From: Colocasia esculenta
Taxonomy: Eukaryota; Streptophyta; Magnoliopsida; Alismatales; Araceae
Assembly: GCA_014218235.1 (NCBI GenBank)
Contig: CM024758.1
Span: 101,965,698-102,029,697 of the forward strand
Reading direction: 5' to 3'
Length of the DNA stretch: 64,000 nucleotides
Numbering within the stretch: the first letter of the stretch is position 1; each line of letters starts with the position of its first letter. A model generated the notes under the pieces. That model was not told the DNA's origin, did not search any database, and saw only the letters and a program-made list of their open reading frames with translations. This document shows, piece after piece, positions 57,069-64,000 of this stretch. Both the position numbers and the translations under genes were made by a program.

Positions 57069-59104
57069 TGTTGAGAAACTATCCCCTAAGAAATCATTTA
57101 GGACTTTAAATTATTTAAACATGGTGATTTTGCTATGACAAAACCTTTTAAAAGATTTCTTACAATCAAATCTACTACAACATATCACAGAACATATTTT
57201 GAACAATATTGTAGTAACACTATCTTGAAATTTTTCTAAGTCCACAAAATACACTATGTATCATACTATCTCTAACTGTGGACTCTGACTCTAAAAAATC
57301 GAAGTGGACTCACTTTGGAAATCGAAGTATGGACTATATCTCCTGAGAAGTTGAATCCTAGACTTCGACTTTGAGAAGTCGAAGTAGGGTATCGAATTAT
57401 GAACTGAGAATTTGAAGTCCTCACTTCGACTTCCAAAATTTGAAGTCTACTCTCCGACTCCAGAAAGTCGAAAATCTCTGCGTTGATACCCAACTCCAGA
57501 AGTCAAATAAGTTCACTCCAACTTTATGAAGTCGAATTCATCTGGGACTTCTGTAGAGTTGAATTTCAATCTATCTCTCATGTCTTAGACTCCAACTTCA
57601 GAGAGTCGAAGTACATCTCTTTTGTCTCCAACTTCCCTGACAACTTTTGTACTTCACTTTTTCCATGCAACTATTATTTTATGGTTTCATGAAATGTTGA
57701 TTGTTTAGTATACATTTGCTTAATGATATCTTCTATAAAACATATAGCACCTATATATCATTCAAAATATATCATGTCATGTTATTATTATTTAATGTAT
57801 TCTGACAGATAGGATATATTATACTCAAAACAACCACAAAAAATTGTCTGTAAAGATGTCTGAAACATTTATTCAAATTGGTCTCTTGCTTTATGTCACA
57901 AGTTCAGATTTTCTTTTCGTTCAGCAGATATCTTGCAATTAATGCCATCAGGCGCATGGGGTATCTGACAGAGGCTCACCTACCACTGTCAGAACCTCAC
58001 CTTATATTCTGATGCAACTGTCTGTCTGTATTTATTTTGCACTGAACTTGTGTCTGTCCAAGGTTTCCAAACTTTTACATATATCTCTGCCTCACCTACC
58101 TCAGAAAGTATGGAGGTATCTTTTCTTTTGTCTTATCCTTGTTGCAGAACATTTATTAGGCACGTTTTCAGCATGGAGCTTTCACAGAACATTAATTAGA
58201 GGCTGACCTCTAAGCTGAGAAGCTACAAGCATGGTCTGAAGCCGTTGGAAAGCTAAAAAGCTGAAGAACTAATGGATAATCAAAATCTCATCTGCACCCA
58301 AAGGATCAAAGACCACTCCTTAAACGGCTAGATCTCCAACGGATAGTTTCAAACGGACACATCCTCTGAAGCATATATAGAAGCTGAAGTTTGAACAAGA
58401 GGAGACACCAAGTGTGAAACTAGCTAGCAATTCATTCAACTCTCTCCTGCCTTCTGCTAGCAAGAGCTTCTACAAGCCTTCTCCTGAGCCGCAACAATTG
58501 AGAGCCTCTTCAATTAGAAAATCTCCAAGCTCTCTTTCTCACAGATGTCTTGTTGGGTGGAATATGTAATAGATATCCTTTAGTCCACTTTCCTGATTCA
58601 GAAAGGATCACATTGTAGTTCTTATTTTTACTCCTTTTTGAATTTGCTATGTTTGCTCTTTCTTTGGAGTAGACCAACAAGTGTTCTTTAAATTCTATCT
58701 GTGTAAGCCCGTAGGAGGTTTGTTCATGTTGTACCCCTTTGTAAAGGGAAGACCTTGTTAAGGTAGTTGTTGTACCCTTGTTGAAGGAAGACTTGCTTGG
58801 GAGCAAGTGGGCTTGTAATACCTCTCAAGGGTGAGAGAAGGTGAATTATTCTTGGAAGTTAGTGAAATCTCAAGTGGTTTGCTTGAGGACTGGATGTAGG
58901 ACTTCTATGTGGGAAGGTCCGAACCAGGATAAAATTCCTTGTGCATACGTGTGATTGTTTCCACCAATTTACACTTGAATCACACACTATACTAAATTCT
59001 AACACTTCTATTTAGTGTCATCTAAGTTCAGATAAATTTAAAAGGTCAGAAGTCCTATTCACCCCCCCCCTCTAGGACATCATTAGTGCCATCTCGATCC
59101 AACT
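57069..59104 (+). repeat. LTR E, 3' LTR of the Sirevirus (2,036 bp)
   Basis: Begins TGTTGAGAAACTATCCCC. It is collinear with LTR D throughout, including the U3 array (57,280-57,650) and the TATA box (58,374-58,380). A lengthened C-run (TTCACCCCCCCCCCTCTAGG, about 59,058-59,077) lies near the end. The last bases read CGATCCAACT instead of the CA expected. Confidence 0.92.
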
Positions 59105-59109
59105 ATTGT

Positions 59110-60120
59110 TAGGGTTTATAGTTAGCAAGTAGGGGATTCAAATAGACCCGAACAAGGCCAAGGAAATAGGCGAGATGCCTCCTCCTAAGAACATATCTGA
59201 ACTTCGAGGTTTGATTGGTCGACTACAGTTCATAAGGAGATTTATATCTCAACATTCTCAAAGGTGTCGTCCTTTCTATGAACTATTGAAAGGAGGAGTA
59301 AAATTTGAATGGAATGCTAAATGCCAGGAAGCCTTCGACGAACTCAAGAGCTATCTAATGAATCCACCCGTGTTGCAGGCTCCCGTCCTAGAAAAACCCA
59401 TGATCCTATATCTGTCAACTATTGAGGACTCCCTAGGAGCTATCCTTGCATAACATGATGAATTTGGCAAAGAAAGGGCAGTTTATTACCTATCTAGGCT
59501 ATTCAATTCTGCTGAGCTCAAGCTCACCGCTATGGAGAAAACTTGTGCAGCGTTAGTGTGGGTAGTGCAGAAACTGAAGCACTACTTCCCATCCCATCAG
59601 ATGAGTTTTATCTCTAGGATGGATCCCATTAGGTACCTCCTAGAGAAGCCAGTCCTCGCCGATAGATTGGCACGTTGGCAGAGTTTCCTGTCTTAGTTCG
59701 ACATCACCTTTGTAGTCCAGAAAGCTATAAAGGGCTATGCTATTGCCGAGCACCTTGCTCACCTTCCTTTTCCTCATAGTGACACGGTCCAAGAAGACTT
59801 CCTGATGAAAATTTGTCATTCATCTCTCGCGATTCCTTCTGGTCACTTCATTTCGATGGAGCTCTGAATTCTAGGGGACGGGGCATAGGTGTTGTTCTGC
59901 TCACCCCAGAAGAAATCACCATTCCCTTGGCATATCAACTTCAGTTCCCTGCCACCAACAACATCTCCGAGTATGAAGCTCTCCTAGCCGGTCTCAAACG
60001 TGCCTATCTCCTAGGCGCGCATCAACTCAAGATCATAGAAGACTCAAAACTCGTTCTTCGGTAGGTCCTTTCTACTTACAGCACTCGTGACCCTAAACTC
60101 AAGCCTTATCAAGACTTGGT
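59110..60120 (+). pseudogene. pol: Gypsy RT end, RNase H and second (archaeal-type) RNase H
   Basis: This continues the RT split at 38,174: LGFIVSK, then IDPNKAKEIGEMPPPKN and ELRGLIGRLQFIRRFISQHS (59,175-59,270). The connection domain and RNase H follow: FYELLKGGVKFEWNAKCQEA, LYLSTIEDSLGAILA (about 59,408-59,452), AVYYLSRLFNSAELKLTAME and KLKHYFPSHQM. After a stop and spacer, the second RNase H shows WSLHFDGALNSRGRGIGVVL (59,843-59,902), NNISEYEALLAGLKRAYLLG and EDSKLVLRQ (to about 60,066), typical of the Tat clade. RNase H removes template RNA; the second copy is thought to be structural or regulatory. Several stops are present. Confidence 0.88.
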
Positions 60121-60282
60121 CATATTCCTAGCTATGTAATTTAGCAAACTCATCTACATTCACACTCCTTGCTCTCAGAATATCTTGGCCGATGCTTTGG
60201 CATCTTTGGCCTCATCCCTCTCCTTCCCTCTCAGCCAAAGTGCTGAGGCTATCATTGTCCAGAGGTTAGAAGTACCATCCAC

Positions 60283-63200
60283 TCAGAATCCTTGGTTCGA
60301 CAACCTCAGGAACTCTTCAATTGTGAAGGCATAAAGAAGAGAAGCGAAGGAAGTGATGCTTATGGAATTAGGAGAGATAATGGAATAAGAAAGGCCATGG
60401 TACCACGAGATTAAGTGATATTGTGAAGACGGTAAAAAAAAACTTCTCAGAAGAAGCAGAATCCAAGATAGAAGAGCCATCCGTAGGGCTGGATTAAGGT
60501 AAATCATTGTTGGAGAAGTGTTGTACAGACGTGCCCTAAATGGAATGCTCCTTAGATGCTTGCCTGACGAAAAAGCTTGGAAGGTAGTGGAAGGAGCCCA
60601 CGCCAATGAGTGTGGAGGGCATGTGAATAGCCAGATGCTAGCTAAGAAGATCCTTAGGCAAGACTATTACTGACCAACCTTAGAAGAAGACTGTGCCATC
60701 TACATTTGTAGGTGTGTCAAACGCTAGCTCCATGCCAACAAGATCCATGCTCCATCTTCCTCCCTACCTCCACTATCATCCCCTTGGCCTTTCTCCATGT
60801 GAGCTTTTGATATCATTGGACTCCTTGGTGATCCTAATGCTCAAATCAAGCAAAAAACAGTCATCCTCACTTCTACTGAGTATTTCACCAAGTGAGCTGA
60901 AGCTAAAGCATTCGCAGAAATCAAAGGTTCAACCATGTGCCAGTTTATCATGAAGAATATCATCTCACGGTTTGGAGTGTCAAGCGGCATCATCACCGAC
61001 AATGGACCCCAGTTCATATCTCAAGAGCTTCAAGACCTATGTAAGAAATTCAACATTTCTCGGCATCATTCGTCTCCATACTATCCATATGGTAACGATC
61101 AAGCTAAAGCCACAAATAAAACACTTTTGAAAATCTTAAAGAAAACTTGTGAGTCTTACAAATTCACTAATTGGCCTGAGAAATTGATCGAGGCTCTATG
61201 GGCCTACCGGATCTCTGCCCGCACGCCCACGGAGCAAACTCCCTTTTCACTTACTTATGGGATGGAGGCAGTAGTTCCATATGAGATACTCATTCCTTCA
61301 CTAAGGGTACAGCTGGACAAAGAACTTAATCTCGATGAACATCGAGAGGCGTTACTTACACAGCTAGAACTCTTAGATGAACGATGTCTGGCTGCAGCCG
61401 ATCATGTGCTTTCATATCAAAATAAACTCTAAAGATCTTTTCAAAAGAAAGTGATTGAACACAAATTTTGTAGCATATCGACTGTTCGGATCTTCTTATA
61501 TCAGTTGTGGTGGCCAGGTGCGGCCCACATTGTGTGTGGCAGGTGCTTACACAGGTTTCCGGGGCATTGTGGGCGGCTTGTTGGCCTAAAGCGCATGTTT
61601 GTTCTCTGTCCCTGAACGCGAAAGAGGGGCGCGTCGTGTTCTCATCGCGACACCCGGGGACGTCGCGTTCTGGTTGCCGCTGTTTTGGCTCGTCGTCTGC
61701 ATGCGCGCCGCATGTTGCGCGCGGGGCGGGCGTGCTGACGTCGATAGGTTGATCGTGACGGGCAGCCGCGTTGCGACCTGGTCGCGACGTAGCGATACGT
61801 CGCGTTCTCAACCGAGCTGCATTTTTTAAAAACCCTGGCAAAACAGAGCTTTCACAAGCTCTGCTCGACCAAGGGATTTTGCTCGTGGGATTCTAGGCAA
61901 TTCGAGCTCGTGGGCTCGGTTGGACGTGTTTCTCGCCGCGAGGATCGTGTGTGGAGCGGGAGAAATGTCGGGTTATCGCCCATTTTCATGTTCTTCATCA
62001 AAGTAGGGAGATTCTACCCTTTCTTCTGTAGAATTCATATGTGTGTGGCATGTGTTGTGTTTACAGCTTTAAGAACCATAGAGAGCATGCTAGGACATCA
62101 CGAAGAGCATGAAAAATGGACTGGAAACCATGTTTGGCGGGTTTTGGGGTTTTCTGGAGAAGGGGACCCGGTCAGGGTTTTTCGCCTGCGAAGGTGACGG
62201 TCTCCCCTATCGTGATCAGATCACGATAGGATGATACGTCACGTTCGCGTTTGCGATTGTGACATGTGGGATGTCGCGACCTGATCGCGGCCCAGGCCCC
62301 TGTCGCGATCACAGCCGAGGGGTTGCATTTGCATGTGTTTGTTATGGTACATGCCGTTTATGGTTAACCGATGTATGTAGAAGTGTTTAGCAGTGCTTCG
62401 GCACTTGTTGTGTTCCTTGGGAATGTGGTTCACATGGTGAGCTGTAGGCTCACGTGGTTGTGAGTGTGTGACTGGTTTTAGTGACCCGTGTGTGTTCACA
62501 TGGTTTGCGTAGCGTGCACGAGTTTTCGTGTGCGTGGCAGGTAGTGTTACGCCTTCCGTGGTTACCTCTTCAGTTGGGAGCCTCAGGTTCTGAGGTGATC
62601 CAGGCACGTGGGTGTGCTCGGGGTTTGTCCCGTTACAGTGGTACCGTCTAGGTCTTGTCGTCTTCCTGGACACCCTCACTCTCGAGGAGAGTTTTCGTCC
62701 GACTGAGGGAAAGACGGCATGGACAGCGACTTGTGAGAGTTTGTTGTTTAGTCGCTTGTAGCGCGCTCGTAGTTGGGGGACGGACACCAGTAGACGTACT
62801 GGACCCCAGCTAATCCTATTTCCAGTGCCTCACTTTAGGGAGCTTGGGTCAGAGTCCCTAAAGGTGTTAGGCATGGGCCTGCGGGGTGTGTGACCTGCAG
62901 GTGTGGTGGTTTGGTTGGTCTCCACAGTTCTTTTTTGGTTTAGTGGAGCAGCAGCTGGACCTTTCGTCCGTGGCTGCGAGACTGAGAGGTAGACTTGTGT
63001 GTTTGTCCGGGTCGGTTGCTGGTGTCGCGAGCCAGGCTGCGCGACCCAAGTTTGGCGTTTCCTACTTTAGCTCGTACACCTATTTGGGTTTTGTTTATTT
63101 ATTAAAACTGTGTTCGAGGTTAGCAAGTGGTAAGTAAGCTATAGCTTTAATATCCTTCTTAGATAATTCTATAAATTGCTATAGCGTAGCTTTCTGCTTA

Positions 63201-63836
63201 GTTACTTGAGTTGTGGTTGCTCGGTTTCTTTGGGGGAGTTTCCCTACTGAGCCATTGACTAGTGAGGCTCACTCCCCCTACTCCTTTTAGGTGAGGGAGA
63301 GCAGGAGGCTTCCCATCCATCTTGTAGTTCCGGGCCACACCATAGCGGAGCAGGGTCTGCGCCACCACCAGCAGTGTAATTTTCTCTCTTTGTTCACCTC
63401 GAGGTATGCCCAGGTTCTGTTGTACTGGTTTATGGTTTTAGTTGAGGAACTGGCTATGTCAATCTCATGTAAATAATTGTGGAATGGAAAGTTTACTTAT
63501 GTTCAGCTGTTCCTTTATATTTTTACGGACATGTGTGAATGTTATCCCTTGCGAAGCTTCGACTCGTTCGCGGGAGGTGGAGTTGTGTCAAGCTCGTTAT
63601 CAGGTTAACGGGTTTGAACGATGTGGTCTATCACAAATTTCAAGAAGGAGACATGGTTTTGAAGCAAACTTTCATAAAACTTGGAGGTCTTAGGTCCAAA
63701 TTACAAGCTAATTGGGAAGGTCCGTATGTAATCAAGGAAGTGTACCATGGGAATGCTTATAGGCTAGTGAATGTCCATGGTGAGGAGCTCTCTCACCCAT
63801 GAAATGGCTTGTATCTTAAAAGATTCTACCATTAAT
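60283..63836 (+). pseudogene. pol: Gypsy integrase, split by a solo LTR, catalytic Glu changed to Lys
   Basis: The zinc-binding N-terminus includes ANECGGHVNSQMLAKKIL and CAIYICRCVKR (60,603-60,722). The core has AFDIIGLLGD (first Asp), ITDNGPQFIS (second Asp, about 60,994) and SSPYYPYGNDQAKATNKTLL. The position normally Glu (QAEATNK) is Lys, AAA at 61,106-61,108, so the catalytic triad is lost. It continues WPEKLIEALWAYRISARTPT, YGMEAVVPYEILIPSLRVQL and HVLSYQNKL, with a stop at 61,429. Across the solo LTR (61,469-63,635), the C-terminal module resumes with FQEGDMVLKQTF, LQANWEGPYVIKEVYHGNAY and LKRFYH, ending at 63,834-63,836. Several stops are TGG-to-TGA changes. No gene is seen in 63,837-64,000. 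Confidence 0.9.
61469..63635 (+). mobile_element. Solo LTR (2,167 bp), TSD AATTT
   Basis: Begins TGTAGCATATCGACTG and ends GGTCTATCACA. It is flanked by perfect AATTT duplications (61,464-61,468 and 63,636-63,640), and gypsy integrase sequence continues across. It is markedly GC- and CpG-rich, with GTCGCGA words at 61,640-61,805 and 62,205-62,312. An acceptor-like CTCCTTTTAG|GTGAGG near 63,290 resembles a site in other Ty3 LTRs here. Open frames inside it, on both strands, match nothing I recognise. Confidence 0.88.
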
Positions 63837-64000
63837 AAAAGAATTTATATAGCGGCACTACCTTACAAGGAGTACCAGCAGTCTTGGGTCTTGTATCCTT
63901 TTTATGGTTGTCAAATAACCCCTCTATCCAGCCAACACACACAACACCACAACCCACGACCAAATCCCCCTTAGACAAATGTGTTCCTGCTTAGCCCTTG

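Larger units (their letters stand above)
38175..59104 (+). mobile_element. Sirevirus-type copia element, 20.9 kb with nested insertions
   Basis: It has paired LTRs D (38,175-40,184) and E (57,069-59,104) that match in roughly nine of ten bases by eye. A PBS, gag, protease, integrase, RT and RNase H follow, then a long accessory frame and purine tracts before LTR E. It inserted in gypsy RT, whose reading continues from KW at 38,174 to LGF at 59,110. The flanking 5-mers GTGGT and ATTGT agree only partly, consistent with an old insertion. Without the nested solo LTR pair it would be about 13.6 kb. The accessory frame after pol, the TTCACCCCCC block near the LTR end and repeated PPTs support the Sirevirus assignment. 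Confidence 0.88.
32526..64000 (+). mobile_element. Tat/Ogre-type Ty3/gypsy element, disrupted
   Basis: The domain order on the plus strand is gag, aspartic protease, G-patch-like segment, RT, RNase H, second (archaeal-type) RNase H, integrase. The second RNase H between RNase H and integrase is a hallmark of the Tat clade. The element is split in RT by a copia element (38,175-59,104) and in the integrase C-terminus by a solo LTR (61,469-63,635). Coding continuity holds across both junctions. LTRs and PBS are not identified, so the left edge is a guess; the right edge is outside the window. Confidence 0.75.

Noticed and set aside
61356..62787. Minus-strand frames of 161 and 182 residues
   Set aside because: They lie within or overlap a GC-rich solo LTR where stops are rare by composition, and show no recognisable motif.
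1..64000. Host protein-coding gene or tRNA/rRNA gene
   Set aside because: All recognisable domains belong to transposons. The tRNA-like matches are the primer binding sites only.

Overview
This window looks like nuclear DNA from a flowering plant with a large, repeat-rich genome. The evidence is a CACTA DNA transposon, Sirevirus-type Ty1/copia elements primed by initiator tRNA-Met, Tat/Ogre-type Ty3/gypsy elements with a second RNase H, a hAT-type MITE and many solo LTRs. I found no convincing host gene, rRNA, tRNA or CRISPR array. Nearly all coding sequence belongs to mobile elements and is broken. The species cannot be named from the sequence.

Left part (1-28,879). Positions 1-10,092 are the 3' end of a CACTA transposon. 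Two short exons of its second gene flank an apparent 9.1-kb intron, which is almost entirely a 183-bp tandem array of about 49 copies. A 3' UTR, subterminal GACCGAA/TTCGGTC repeats and the terminal ...TTGTAGTG follow. The CACTA sits inside an LTR (A) of a minus-strand copia complex that reads, from high to low coordinates: LTR C (28,879-26,589), a degenerate gag-pol (26.5-18.04 kb), LTR B (17,690-15,637), a gag-only unit (15.58-12.14 kb) and LTR A. A Ty3-type solo LTR interrupts the pol (19,626-23,294, TSD ATTTG). Another LTR-like insert interrupts the gag-only unit (12,367-14,741).

Middle and right (28,880-64,000). The copia complex lies in the integrase of a plus-strand gypsy relic (28,880-29,580). 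After an unresolved stretch (29.6-32.5 kb), a second plus-strand gypsy element of Tat/Ogre type runs to the window end. Its gag, protease, G-patch-like segment and RT are at 33.2-38.17 kb. Its RNase H, archaeal-type RNase H and integrase are at 59.1-63.8 kb. It is split by a 20.9-kb Sirevirus (38,175-59,104) with paired LTRs, PBS, gag-pol, a 3.3-kb accessory reading frame and several polypurine tracts. The Sirevirus carries a hAT MITE (41,200-41,717) and a solo LTR (43,482-50,841), which itself contains a related solo LTR (46,460-50,124). The gypsy integrase is also split by a solo LTR (61,469-63,635). Insertion depth reaches four levels.

Three things merit most attention: the minisatellite that appears to fill a CACTA intron with a GC donor; the Sirevirus accessory frame, which begins exactly after a splice-acceptor-like site and has gene-like upstream signals; and the arrays of short, often palindromic CpG-containing motifs in nearly every LTR, with a different motif in each copia LTR subfamily.
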